Below, one piece after another: positions 35,167 to 46,006 of a stretch of DNA of 64,000 nt. This DNA comes from Plasmodium brasilianum (taxonomy: Eukaryota > Apicomplexa > Aconoidasida > Haemosporida > Plasmodiidae): contig NC_090126.1 in assembly GCF_023973825.1 (NCBI RefSeq), positions 372,001 through 436,000 on the forward strand, written 5' to 3'. How positions within the stretch are numbered: position 1 is the stretch's first letter; each line of letters starts with the position of its first letter. Below the pieces are notes generated by a model, which saw only the letters and a program-made list of their open reading frames with translations, did no database searches and had not been told where the DNA came from. A program made the position numbers and the translations under genes.

Positions 35167-37959
35167 TTAATTCTCATCATTATAATGAACCGTTACATTA
35201 TTATAATGATCTCTAGCGATTATATCACTTAGTACTCTGAACGTCTTTTTGGACTTGTTTACATATTCATATAATTTAAAAGTTAATATTTTGGTTATTT
35301 TCTGTTTTTGTAATTTGGTCAAGTTTATACTACTCATAAAATTCAGAAAACTAAGTATATGCTCATCTTGATTTTCAATTGCATTTTTATAAACCTCCGG
35401 TAGATATAAACATGTATATTTGTCATCCTCTTTTTTATTTACATAGTCACTCATGTTACATTTTAAATTCTTGTAGTTTTCATTTCCATCGATTTTATCC
35501 CCACGATATTTACTATTGTGGTTGTTGTCTACACTTGTGTTATCATTGCGTGTGTTATCATTGCGTGTGTTATCATCGAGTATGTTATCATTGCGTGTGT
35601 TATCATCGAGTATGTTATCATTGCTTGTGTTATCATCGAGTATGTTATCATTGCTTGTGTTATCATCGAGTATGTTATCATTCCGTGTGTTATCATTGCG
35701 CATGGTATCAATACCTTCGCTATCATTATCTGTGATACTGCCCCCGCGCAAAAAATTAGACCCGGAAAATTCTATTAGGAAAAATTTCGCTGGGTTTAGT
35801 AAATAATAAACATAATCCGTGAATGAACTGGACAGACTTGAGCAATCAAAGGATTTATTTATTTCGTTCGTTTTTCTTTCCCCCCTTGAGCTATTCCTTC
35901 TTTCGCAACTTCCATTTCCACTGTTACTACAATATATATTATCATCATCATCATCGTCTCTGTGGTGCTTCTCTCTGCTACTACCACTTCTAATATTGCT
36001 GTCCACACCATTGCTTACACCATTAATATCATTATGATTCCGGCCTAAAGAGAATGGGCAATTAGTTGTCTTCATTGAAATACCTAAGTTCACAGAGTGC
36101 GATAAGAACATCTTACATTTCAGTGGAAATGCAAAGAGTTCACATTTTTTTTCATTAAAATTTATTTTTGCTTTTTGCAAACATATTTTTTGTTTCTTAT
36201 TCAAAATGTTATATGGAGCTAATTGAATATTTCTTGTATCACCAAATATAATTATATTTGTCTCAGTATAGACATATATATTTGTATCAACGACATTCTC
36301 TATTTTTAGACTTCTAGTTACTATATGGACGTCTAAATTATTGGAATTAAATAAAGTAGTAATCATTTCAACTGATAAGGAAATAATATAACAATCAACA
36401 CAAAAATTTATTTTCAAATATTCCACTGTAGACATAATAAATATATTACACTCTTCACAGTTAATTATATTAACAATACTTTTATCATTATTTATATATA
36501 ATGTATTTCCTTGCAAATTTTTTATTTCATATATATCGTTGTTTATTTTTTCAATTCCGTAATTTGGCATGTTATCATTTTCATAGCACGCCGGGGAGTA
36601 AGCACTACGTAAACCATTTCCCTTGTAGCAGTTACTACTGTTGGTACTATAGCTGATACTGTTCCAACTACTATCACTGTTTCCATTACTACTGCTTCCA
36701 CTAGTGTTCTTTCCGACACATGGAATGTGTGAATTAACCTTCTCACTGGTATAGTCACCCACGCACAAATTATCTAGAAGCCACGTCAATATATCCTTGG
36801 TCTTATACAAAATTTTGTGTTCATTATTTAATAAAAACCTTTCATGTACATTTGTACTATCATTTGTATCTACGATAAAGTCCAAAAACAGAAAATTGTA
36901 ATTCTTAAAATAAAGTGGTACATCGGTTAATGTACTACTATTTGTAATATCAGTACTAGCTAAAAATGCAATCAGGTAAGTCTTCAAAAAATGCTTATAA
37001 TTTTTTCCACAAAAATTGAAAAAATCAGATAAATTGGATTTACACATAGAATTGTTTAATTTTGAAAAACTGCCATTAGTACAATTATTAACCGCTCTTG
37101 GTGAGTCCATAAAATGAGGCCAACAATCTTCACTTAAACTTTTATCATATTTTTTTCTTATATAATCTATTTTAAGAAATTGTAAAATAATAAAAAATAT
37201 AACTAACTCTATACATATATTTTCATTTAACCACTCACTACTCCATACATTAAAATGTGCACTTTTTTTTTTCTTCTTATTCTTCTCGCAAGCATATTTT
37301 CCCTTTTCCCTATTCCCCATGTTACTATAAGGTCGGTTACTCATTCCTTCTTCCTCCTCGTTATCCTTTTTGCCCCTCGCTCGATATTCGTCATTGCAAC
37401 TATTGCAGTTATTGTTACCATCCCCATCACCACCGCCCTTGTCATTCTCATAATCTGCAGTTTCGCTTTCACTCTTTGGACACTCCTCTACTTCCTTACC
37501 ATACTTGTGCACACACAATTCTTCTAAAGGAGTGTTAAATATGGTCTTCTGCTGATTTAAATTATTTTTTTTTCTCACACTCTGTAGGGTTATACTCAAT
37601 AGTATCCACAAAGATTTGCATATATTAGTACTAAAGATGCTAAATAATTGATTGTCTTGATTTTTTATTAAATCATTATATGCTAACCAATTATCAAGAT
37701 TAATATATATCTCTTCATTTAAATTTTCTTCCTTGTTATTATTATTTACTTTTGCATTTTTAAAATGTTCATAAAAATTCTTTAAATAAATTAATAATAA
37801 GTTCTCATCTAATTTGTTTGTTGTGTATATAATAGCATGATCAAAAATTTCTTTTCTTATAAATAAACTTTTTTCCTTTCTATACTTGTGCACATTTGTC
37901 TTGTTATTATCGTTTAATGCAGTACTTTTATTTAGGGCAATTTCATTTTTCTTTTCCAT
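35167..37959 (-). CDS. TBCC-domain protein, TBCCD1-like
   Basis: Tubulin-binding-cofactor-C domain protein; the closest match I see is TBCCD1, linked in animals and algae to centrosome, Golgi and basal-body positioning. It is a single exon of 930 residues. N-terminal segments LNDNNKTN to about 150 are helical (SLWILLSITLQSVRKKN, then TPLEELCVHKYG). A variable Gly/Asn/Ser-rich insert follows. The beta-helix-like TBCC region runs from about 470 to 600: LYINNDKSIVNIINCEECNI, IVTRSLKIENVVDTNIYVYT, IIIFGDTRNIQLAPYN. The last matches TBCCD1's TVTFAPFH-type strand. No clear arginine-finger motif of true cofactor C is seen, so GTPase-activating activity is doubtful. A 10-residue Asn/Asp repeat lies near 745-810. 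Function in Plasmodium is inference. Confidence 0.75.
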   Translation of the reverse strand: MEKKNEIALNKSTALNDNNKTNVHKYRKEKSLFIRKEIFDHAIIYTTNKLDENLLLIYLKNFYEHFKNAKVNNNNKEENLNEEIYINLDNWLAYNDLIKNQDNQLFSIFSTNICKSLWILLSITLQSVRKKNNLNQQKTIFNTPLEELCVHKYGKEVEECPKSESETADYENDKGGGDGDGNNNCNSCNDEYRARGKKDNEEEEGMSNRPYSNMGNREKGKYACEKNKKKKKSAHFNVWSSEWLNENICIELVIFFIILQFLKIDYIRKKYDKSLSEDCWPHFMDSPRAVNNCTNGSFSKLNNSMCKSNLSDFFNFCGKNYKHFLKTYLIAFLASTDITNSSTLTDVPLYFKNYNFLFLDFIVDTNDSTNVHERFLLNNEHKILYKTKDILTWLLDNLCVGDYTSEKVNSHIPCVGKNTSGSSSNGNSDSSWNSISYSTNSSNCYKGNGLRSAYSPACYENDNMPNYGIEKINNDIYEIKNLQGNTLYINNDKSIVNIINCEECNIFIMSTVEYLKINFCVDCYIISLSVEMITTLFNSNNLDVHIVTRSLKIENVVDTNIYVYTETNIIIFGDTRNIQLAPYNILNKKQKICLQKAKINFNEKKCELFAFPLKCKMFLSHSVNLGISMKTTNCPFSLGRNHNDINGVSNGVDSNIRSGSSREKHHRDDDDDDNIYCSNSGNGSCERRNSSRGERKTNEINKSFDCSSLSSSFTDYVYYLLNPAKFFLIEFSGSNFLRGGSITDNDSEGIDTMRNDNTRNDNILDDNTSNDNILDDNTSNDNILDDNTRNDNILDDNTRNDNTRNDNTSVDNNHNSKYRGDKIDGNENYKNLKCNMSDYVNKKEDDKYTCLYLPEVYKNAIENQDEHILSFLNFMSSINLTKLQKQKITKILTFKLYEYVNKSKKTFRVLSDIIARDHYNNVTVHYNDEN
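35520..35730 (-). repeat. 30-base coding repeat in TBCCD1-like gene
   Basis: A 10-residue unit close to DDNTSNDNIL repeats about six times. It reads as tgtgttatcattgcgtg-like units on the plus strand and produces shadow frames in every other phase. Confidence 0.85.
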
Positions 37960-38332
37960 GATGCTTTACAACTGGGTTCAATATATTCCTCTTCCTTTAT
38001 CATTTGACCTATGTGCGCAGGGATGTGTTTATGCATAAAAGTATGCGCACGAGAAGGTATATTTATATATATATATATATATATAACCTGTGTGCACTTA
38101 TCTATCTTTGTATGTATGTGGGCACGTATGGATGTACATTTATACGTGTGACTTTTAAAAATTTTTACTTTCAAATATGTTTGTTCATATTATTTCTCCT
38201 CTTTTTCCTACTTTTAATTTTCTTCGTTTGTTCAAAGCAGTAACGTGTAATGCTGCTTAAAACTTCCTCTTCGACTATATTCCTCTCCTACGCACACTCT
38301 TTTTTTTTAAAAGAAAAAAAAAATGTGTGTAC

Positions 38333-38391
<59 letters not shown>

Positions 38392-39155
38392 GTATATGCT
38401 GTTTACATGAACACGCTTATATGCACACATTTATTTATTTTGTTCTATTTGGTTTTCCTTTATATATTATCTAACAAAGAGCGATACATTTTTCTTTTTG
38501 CAATTACGTAGCGCTGTTATGCAGTGCTATTTTCGTCATGTTTATTCGTCCCGTTTGTCCTCCTTCCTACGTATGCCTACTTGCGTATTTACTTATTTGA
38601 TCGATTTTTTATTTCTTTCTTTCTTTCTTTTTTTTTTTTTTTTTTTTTTTAAATAGGCATAACCCGCAAAATGTACACAAACTTATTTATCATTGTATAA
38701 TTGCTGCTTTTTTTTTTTTTTTTTTTTTTTGAAATTTTTTGAAGTTGCACATTATTTTTTCTCCAGTAGTATGTTCATCTTTTTAAAAATTTCTTTTTTC
38801 CCCAATGCAAATGCATATGTACATGGTATGTATGTATGTTCGTATGTATGTACGTACGTATGTATGTATGTAAATATGTATACATACATATATACATATA
38901 TTTATATACAAATATGTATACATGTTTGTAAATGCATGGGTACTCTTATGCATACCTGCTTTTTCCCCCTTTTAATTCTTTCCCTAAATTGTGCCAATAT
39001 ATAGCACATCCCTTTATTAAACCCCCGTAACGCGTGTGCACGTTCTCGTATGAATAGCGCAGCAATTACATGTTAGAGCAAATTAAGCTTTAAAAAAAAA
39101 AAAAAAAGAGTAGAAGCATGTTAACTAGCACTACTGCGTAAATCAGCATGTGCAC

Positions 39156-39188
<33 letters not shown>

Positions 39189-39612
39189 TGTTTGCGTGCA
39201 TATGCTCTAATGCCCATGCAGTTAGTGCCTCATTTTATGAACTATTTTATTAATTCTTTTTGTTATTTCATTTACCCACATTTATACATACCCCATGACG
39301 AGTTTCTTTCCCTCTGAGTCTAATACATTGCTATGTACACATCCACATACACACACCTACAGGTGTATGCACATGTGCATGTACCTTTTCTTTATTGACA
39401 ACGATGAGGGGTGACCTGTTATTCTTTTTATTTATAAAAAATAGAAAAGGATGCATATATATTCCTAAACAATTAAATATATCTTCTTTTGTTTTTATGT
39501 AGTTGTAGTAGTAGTTGCTGTTGTCAAGTTTTACATAAACTTGAAGGTCCTGATACTTTAATTTTAATTTATAATTTAATTTTAACTCTAATTTTTTTTT
39601 TTTTTTTTTTAA
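37960..39612. other. Divergent intergenic region between TBCCD1-like and MFS genes
   Basis: About 1.65 kb shared upstream region. It contains (TA)n runs (38331-38388, 39156-39185), T runs (38628-38650, 38708-38730) and tatg/gtac repeats (38826-38875). No gene is supported; the short YIYIYI-like frames are repeat artefacts. Confidence 0.6.
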
Positions 39613-42600
39613 ATGAATATACAATCGGCAAGTACCGACGAGGAATCGCACTCTTGTTACATAAAATTAAAAGATGAAACATATAAAGCATTCACAAAGG
39701 TTAATGTTTTACTGTTTTGTTATTGTTGTTTTATTATATGTACATGGTACATAAATATGGTATGTCTATATCCATTAAAACTGGATGATTATTATTTTAT
39801 TTTACATTTCCTGTTACAAGGAATTGGTAGTGTACTTATTGGTTTGTTATCAGACTTATATGGAAGAAAAAGATGCTTAAATATTTCTTTTGCTATTTTA
39901 TTTGTCATATTTATTTTAAATTTTGTTACTGTTAAGCCATCTCTCTTTTTGTTTTATCATAACTCCAAATCTTTGAACTCCATATTACAAAGAGGTTATT
40001 ATAATGATCAGATAAAATACAATGATAAAACGTTTTTGAACAATTACCTGGGGGATCATAATTTTATAATGAATAATGGAGTACAGCTGGGCATATCAAG
40101 CAAGTACATGAAGAGGGCCAAAGAGGGGGGAACAAACGAAAGAATTGCATGTAGGGTGATAAGCAGCAAACGAAATGAGCAAAACGAGAGAAGCAAACTT
40201 GACAAGCAAAACGAACTAGATGAAAAATATTCCTCTTCTAAACATTCTAATACGAATAACAGTAGAAACGAAGAATCAGACAAAAGTCATATAAGTAAAG
40301 ACAACAAGACAGAAATAGTTTACCCAGTAAAAGTAACAAATAGACGTAGTTTCAATAGCGCAGTTAATATAAAAACAAGTGAGAGCAATAAATTAAAAAA
40401 ATATCACTTATCAGTAGGAAGTAATCGTTCCTTAATTGATAATCTTAATGCTCAGAGTAGCATACATAAGGGGGTATTAGTGGACAGTATAAGGAGCAAA
40501 GGTCATCATATAGTAGCTAGTAGTGCTAAAACTAAGAGAAATACTTCATATTCGAAAAAAGGAAGTAGTAATTATTTGTCGTTTATTCACAATAACCCAT
40601 CTTACTACAACGTTTTTTATAACAGTAGTAATACAAACAAATCCTTGTCTGAAGACATATATTCAAATCATAAAATACATGATAGTAAAGATTTCATGAA
40701 AGACGATAATAAACATGATGATATATTAAACACCACGAATGATCAATATGAAGAAGAAAAAAAAAGGAAAAATAATGTAATTTTCAGAAATATATACAAC
40801 AAACTAGTAAGACATATTACTAACCATTTAAATGAAAATTTTAAAAATAAATTGTTTAATAAAAAATATTATCAACGATTAATTGGTACATGTATAAGGA
40901 ATAACCTCAATAATAATTTTTCCAATAATTATGATTCCCTATTTGATATCAATCAATATATGCATATAATGAAAAAAAAAAATAATTTTTATAAAAATAT
41001 GAACAAAAAAAATGTAAATACTTTGAACAGTTCATTAGCTAATACAATTAACAATAATTTTTGTAATAATATAGAAAAAGTATGCACTCGTAAAATGATT
41101 TCTATTTATCACGAGAGGGAAAAAATGAACAGAGAAAGTCAGGCAGTCGTATATTTTGACTATTCCCCCAGAATGGAGGATAATCTTCCGCAGTACAATA
41201 TTCCCTTCGAAATATTAAATGATGATAAGGACACTTATGAAGACAGCTCTTCACAATTTTGGAAAACAATATATTGTTTCTTAACTTGTGCAGGAGGATT
41301 CTTCACCAAAGGGGTAAGTAATATATTGTGCATTATAATAACAGAAAATATTAAAACTAGCTACAAATCTAAAGCAGTTTGCTTAATTTTTATTATTGAA
41401 AAGTGCTTATTCATTTTGACTCGCTTACTCTTTCTTTTAAATCATCTATGCAATTTTTATTTATTATATAAAGTGAATGTGCTCTTTTGCGCTCTTCTTA
41501 CCTTAATGATGATACTTATTTTGAATATGTTCTTTGATGGTTTTAACATGAGCATGCTAAGGCAGCAAAAGGACAATCTTGAAAAGTTGTATAGCAAATA
41601 TTACAGTACTCATGGCGGTGCATATAACGGTGTTTATGGCAGTAAATATAACAGTGCATATTACAGCGCTTCAGCGAGTAATTCGTGCAGTGCCAACGAA
41701 CGCATGGAGTGCAAAAAAAATTTAATTAACAGGGAAAGGACAAGTACGGAGAAGAAAATGGCTCAAATGGGCATAATAGATGTAATGGACGGAATGAACC
41801 GAATTGGAAAGGAACAAAATACACTTAATAACCTCTTTAATTGTAAAAATACAAATCAACCTTTTGATAAACATAGGAATGGGGGAGCCTGTGTACCTTT
41901 TGACATAATTAATTTTTATGAAACAAGCAAAAAATTTCCTGAATGTACGGAAGCTTTAATAAAAAACGAAAGACAAGAAGGAAACCGAATGATGGGGGGA
42001 ATACACATAAATGCAGACCACGAAGTAGATAGAAATAAAAATGTCCATCCTAACAGTTCATTAAATAAACCAATTTACAGCACCAACATGGTAAGTAATA
42101 ACCAAAGCACAAACAATTCCAGTACATATTCTTCAAATAGTTTTGCAATATTTGAACTACATTGCAATACAGATATGGAAATGATTAAAGGAAAATATTG
42201 CATAAAGTATGATGATATTTTAAAAGGTACTTTCAATTTTGAAGAAAAAGAGGAAATATGTTTACTTTTTAAGCTCCACAGAAATGAAGAATTTTTAAAA
42301 TATAAAGAAAATTTACAAAAAAATAAAAAATTTTATGTGTACTTACAATGGATATCATACACATTAAAAGCACATAGGTACCTTATATCTGCATTCTGTT
42401 TGTTATATTATCTTTTTAATTTTTTATATATTAGCTTTTTTATAATTTATAATATATTTATATATGATGTAAAAGGAGCAATACATTTTTATTCATTTAA
42501 TAATTCCTTTTTAATCTTAAATTCAGTTATTTTAATTTTTTATTTTTTACTTTATTATCAATTCAATAATATAGTGTTAAAAATGTTATATATTTTTGGG

Positions 42601-43083
42601 CTTTTAGTTATTACATTTTTTTCATTTGCATATCTCATATTTATAAATGCAATATCGTCCTATGGCATGTTACCATGGGATAAGGCATATATTGTTTATA
42701 CCATGGTGTTTTATTTATTTCTTCTTATACCCAATATTTCGTTATTTACATTTTTTATTAATTGCACACATACAATATGTAAAGGATTTTTACTTGGTCT
42801 ATTTGTCCTTTTTGGTAATCTTGGCTTTATTACATATGCTATTATAAAATTTTTTATAATTTCAAAATATTTGACATTATTTAATTTAATTTTTTCATGT
42901 ATCATTTGTATTTTGTCTTCTGTAATAATTATTTTGTTTATTCCTCACTTCAGTTTATCAATTGATTACCATGTAATTGACGCTTCCTACTTTCATCATT
43001 TTTTGTTCTACATGTACACAAGGCAAACTATCCCACCCCACTTTGCAAACATGCCCCTTGCATGTGAAGCATATGGCAGTTGA
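39613..43083 (+). CDS. Major facilitator superfamily-type transporter with large loops
   Basis: Predicted multi-pass membrane transporter; substrate unknown. It is a single exon of 1156 residues. Three membrane segments lie near 30-52, 61-80 and 88-107, with the MFS loop signature GLLSDLYGRKRC (77-88) between the second and third. A hydrophilic loop of about 430 residues follows, rich in Asn, Lys and Ser. Three more segments lie near 550-640 (including CAGGFFTKGVSNILCIIITE), then a second loop of about 280 residues. Six segments fill 920-1115 (for example FLYISFFIIYNIFIYD and LLGLFVLFGNLGFITYA). This gives the usual 6+6 layout with oversized loops. No signal peptide is seen. I recognise the superfamily from the signature and topology but cannot name the subfamily. 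Confidence 0.8.
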   Translation: MNIQSASTDEESHSCYIKLKDETYKAFTKVNVLLFCYCCFIICTWYINMVCLYPLKLDDYYFILHFLLQGIGSVLIGLLSDLYGRKRCLNISFAILFVIFILNFVTVKPSLFLFYHNSKSLNSILQRGYYNDQIKYNDKTFLNNYLGDHNFIMNNGVQLGISSKYMKRAKEGGTNERIACRVISSKRNEQNERSKLDKQNELDEKYSSSKHSNTNNSRNEESDKSHISKDNKTEIVYPVKVTNRRSFNSAVNIKTSESNKLKKYHLSVGSNRSLIDNLNAQSSIHKGVLVDSIRSKGHHIVASSAKTKRNTSYSKKGSSNYLSFIHNNPSYYNVFYNSSNTNKSLSEDIYSNHKIHDSKDFMKDDNKHDDILNTTNDQYEEEKKRKNNVIFRNIYNKLVRHITNHLNENFKNKLFNKKYYQRLIGTCIRNNLNNNFSNNYDSLFDINQYMHIMKKKNNFYKNMNKKNVNTLNSSLANTINNNFCNNIEKVCTRKMISIYHEREKMNRESQAVVYFDYSPRMEDNLPQYNIPFEILNDDKDTYEDSSSQFWKTIYCFLTCAGGFFTKGVSNILCIIITENIKTSYKSKAVCLIFIIEKCLFILTRLLFLLNHLCNFYLLYKVNVLFCALLTLMMILILNMFFDGFNMSMLRQQKDNLEKLYSKYYSTHGGAYNGVYGSKYNSAYYSASASNSCSANERMECKKNLINRERTSTEKKMAQMGIIDVMDGMNRIGKEQNTLNNLFNCKNTNQPFDKHRNGGACVPFDIINFYETSKKFPECTEALIKNERQEGNRMMGGIHINADHEVDRNKNVHPNSSLNKPIYSTNMVSNNQSTNNSSTYSSNSFAIFELHCNTDMEMIKGKYCIKYDDILKGTFNFEEKEEICLLFKLHRNEEFLKYKENLQKNKKFYVYLQWISYTLKAHRYLISAFCLLYYLFNFLYISFFIIYNIFIYDVKGAIHFYSFNNSFLILNSVILIFYFLLYYQFNNIVLKMLYIFGLLVITFFSFAYLIFINAISSYGMLPWDKAYIVYTMVFYLFLLIPNISLFTFFINCTHTICKGFLLGLFVLFGNLGFITYAIIKFFIISKYLTLFNLIFSCIICILSSVIIILFIPHFSLSIDYHVIDASYFHHFLFYMYTRQTIPPHFANMPLACEAYGS

Positions 43084-43256
43084 GCATATTTAGCAATTAA
43101 GAATGTTAACTAATTGAGTATGCTAAGCAAGTGCATATGTTTATTTTATTTTACTTCATTTATCACAAAAATATTTTTATTTCATAATATCTCCTATTCC
43201 GTGTATTTATACCTTTTGTTAATCCATACTGACTTCTCACTATCCAAATGGATTCG

Positions 43257-43314
<58 letters not shown>

Positions 43315-44113
43315 TGTTCCATTTATATGGTTCCTCTTTGCTGTTCATCTCTTTTACTTTCTTGTGCAAATATGTATATATACATGCACCTGTTCCTATA
43401 TCTACACATACTACATGAATGCTTGCACATGTGTGTAACTTTGCATCCCTCATACAAACCGCATTACAGCTTCTACCATTTTCGCTTACCAAATTTTAAA
43501 TTAAAAAATTCAAGTATTTGTTACTATTGGTCGCATCATGTTCTTGTCCCCCTATGCATGCAACTTTCTAATCAAAAAGTAAAAGAAACCTCCACCGCTG
43601 CACGTATGCACGATACTACCAGAAATAGCACCATTGAAAAAAAAAATAAATAAATAAATATATGATAAATAAATATAAATAAATAAATATAAATAAATAA
43701 ATATAAATAAATATAAATAAATAAATATAAATAAATATAAATAAATATAAATAAATAAATATAAATAAATAAATATAAATAAATATAAATAAATAAATAT
43801 AAATAAATAAATATAAATAAAAAGCAAACATTTGAATAAATGCATAATCGTACGCATAAATGGGTGCAAAAATAAATACATTAATAACTAATCGCTTCAT
43901 TCTTTCACCCAGCACATTTTTTTATAACCGAAAGGGAGAGCCCCCCCCCCAATTATTCATCAACCATCTTACAGCGATAAGGAACAAGGTGGTAGCTTCC
44001 TCATATATGTTATGCCGATTAGTGAACAAAATAAAATAAAATAAAATAAAATAACAGCCAAATGGCCAAAATGCCTAGCAGCTACTTATACCAAATGCCA
44101 CATGCATCATTTT
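43084..44113. other. Convergent intergenic region between MFS and SUA5 genes
   Basis: Contains a T run of about 40 bases (43259-43300) followed by a gt run, an aaataaatat array (43640-43822), a run of ten C (43941-43950), an aaaat array (44028-44054) and a TGCATGCA octamer at 43555-43562. No gene is supported. Confidence 0.6.
43640..43822. repeat. Tandem aaataaatat array
   Basis: Alternating 10- and 14-base units (aaataaatat, aaataaataaatat) over about 180 bases. It produces IYLYLFIFIYLYLF-type frames that are not genes. Confidence 0.85.
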
Positions 44114-46006
44114 CTACGATTTAAAAACCTCAAACTGCTCGTTTTTGTTGATATAACATTTTAACAATTTTCCCGATGCGGATCTAATTATTCGATCAAA
44201 AATGGATAAAGAAACCTCGTCGGATACCTTCAAGTGAACGACTGATATAAGTATGTTCTCCGCTTGATGTTTGATTGCTAAACTTTCTGCCTGTCTTAGG
44301 TATAAAAAAAAATTCTTCATTACATAATTTAACTGCTCTTTTTTTTGCAAACGTTTATCATATGATATATTAATATATTTTAAGAAACGATCCTGATAAT
44401 TTAAAAATGTATTTCCTATATCTAAACATATACACTTCAACAAGTTGATACTTGAAATTTTATTTTTCATCATTTCCTTATTTTCATTATCATAAATTAA
44501 ATCTATCATGTATGTAGAAACGAGTGGACTGTAATGGGTTAAAAGTAATCCTGGACTTACTTCGTTCTTCTCTTCCTCCTCTTCTGATTTGTTATATTCA
44601 CACTTCGCGAAGCAGCCTTCCTTCTCACCGTTCATTTCATACACACATACATCATTAATCGAGGAGTTATTCATGTTTCTACTCTCCTGCGAGCCATGAT
44701 TTGTATTTCTACTCCCATTCTGGCCATGATTTGCATTTCCATTACCATTCTGGCCATGATTTGTATTTTCATTCCCATTCTGGCCATGATTTGTATTTTC
44801 ATTCCCATTCATCTGAATTTTATATTTATCTCCTTTGATGGTGCTACCATTTTTGCAAATTCCCTTTTCCCTGTTTTGAAAAAGCCCAATATTTTCAAAT
44901 TTTATTTTTTCATATAAATCAACCTGTATATCACTTAACAAACTGTTGTGCTTCAAAACATATTCAATGTCATCTTTCGTATACTTGCCTCTCCTGTAAA
45001 TTTTAATTCGATAATTATACAAACGTTTATACTTTTCAATTTTCTCAAAAATGTATTTTTTAACCTCTTTTCCTTTCCTCTCTTCAATAGAATCAAATAT
45101 ATTTTTTAAATTTTCATATATTTCTAAATCTGTATACGCTCCTTTGCAGTTTAAACCCTGTCTTAAATAGTCCATTTCTTCAGTATATTCCTTTTCATAT
45201 TCATCATCAGTGGTTATTTCCTCTCTATGGCTGTAATCATCGCCATAATTACTATCATTAGGAATATTACTATAACTATTATGCTCATTAATTTTATTGT
45301 TATTAGCAATATTATGAAAACTACTATATTTATTACTGTTACTGTTATTATCATTACTATGACAGACACAACCATTAAGGCCGCTAGAAACACTTCCCCC
45401 TTTGTTCCACATCCCTTTCCTAAATTTTGTAATCTTTAAAACAGTCGATTCGATTCCTATATCACACTGACCATCATCAAAAATTAAAATATTTTCATTT
45501 TGAAACTCTTCAAAAACATGCAAAGAATTTGTTGGGCTTATGTGCTGAAATTTGTTAGCTGACGGGGCAGCAATTGGTATTCCACAAATTTTTATAATCT
45601 CTCTTGCAATTCTATTATTTGGTATTCGAACAGCACAAAAATTTGTATGAGCTGTTAAAATCAATGGTAAATCTTTTTTTCCTTTAGCTATAATAGATAA
45701 AGGACCTGGCCAGAAATTTTTATTTAATATATAAATAATATATTTTTCAAAAACATTTACATGATACAACTGATCATATGCTTGTGTTACATCATATACA
45801 TGAGAAATTATTGGATCACTTATGGGTCTATTTTTCATCTGAAATATATTTGTCAATGACTTTTCACTTAATGAATTACCACCTAATCCGTATACCGTCT
45901 CAGTTGGGAATCCAATCAAATAGTTCATCCCTATATGCTCCTTTAACCTCTTTTTAATATAGTCATGTTTTAACAAATCCTCTCCTTTTATAATTTCCGC
46001 CATCAT
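44114..46006 (-). CDS. SUA5: Threonylcarbamoyl-AMP synthase (Sua5/YrdC)
   Basis: Makes threonylcarbamoyl-AMP from threonine, bicarbonate and ATP, the first step of the t6A37 tRNA modification. It is a single exon of 630 residues. The YrdC domain (about 1-205) is complete: GFPTETVYGLGGN, FQMKNRPISDPI with the K-x-R ligand residues, KNFWPGPLSIIAKGK, CAVRIPNNRIAREI, PIAAPSANKFQHISPT and GQCDIGIESTVLKI. An Asn/Asp- and Lys-rich linker of about 270 residues follows, with a ten-residue NGNENTNHGQ repeat. The C-terminal Sua5 domain (about 490-630) starts with SPGLLLTHYSPLV, the family's linker motif that covers the active site, and ends with QAESLAIKH and RIIRSASGKLL. Having both domains makes it the Sua5 type, not the single-domain YrdC type. 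It may serve the cytosol, an organelle, or both; no clear targeting sequence is visible. Confidence 0.93.
   Translation of the reverse strand: MMAEIIKGEDLLKHDYIKKRLKEHIGMNYLIGFPTETVYGLGGNSLSEKSLTNIFQMKNRPISDPIISHVYDVTQAYDQLYHVNVFEKYIIYILNKNFWPGPLSIIAKGKKDLPLILTAHTNFCAVRIPNNRIAREIIKICGIPIAAPSANKFQHISPTNSLHVFEEFQNENILIFDDGQCDIGIESTVLKITKFRKGMWNKGGSVSSGLNGCVCHSNDNNSNSNKYSSFHNIANNNKINEHNSYSNIPNDSNYGDDYSHREEITTDDEYEKEYTEEMDYLRQGLNCKGAYTDLEIYENLKNIFDSIEERKGKEVKKYIFEKIEKYKRLYNYRIKIYRRGKYTKDDIEYVLKHNSLLSDIQVDLYEKIKFENIGLFQNREKGICKNGSTIKGDKYKIQMNGNENTNHGQNGNENTNHGQNGNGNANHGQNGSRNTNHGSQESRNMNNSSINDVCVYEMNGEKEGCFAKCEYNKSEEEEEKNEVSPGLLLTHYSPLVSTYMIDLIYDNENKEMMKNKISSINLLKCICLDIGNTFLNYQDRFLKYINISYDKRLQKKEQLNYVMKNFFLYLRQAESLAIKHQAENILISVVHLKVSDEVSLSIFDRIIRSASGKLLKCYINKNEQFEVFKS
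44688..44815 (-). repeat. 30-base coding repeat in SUA5 linker
   Basis: About four copies of a ten-residue unit near NGNENTNHGQ, the last ones diverged, between the YrdC and Sua5 domains. Confidence 0.85.

Noticed and set aside
35379..35806. Plus-strand CYHCVCYHRVC-like and VLSLRVLS-like frames
   Set aside because: They are shadows of the 30-base coding repeat of the TBCCD1-like gene.
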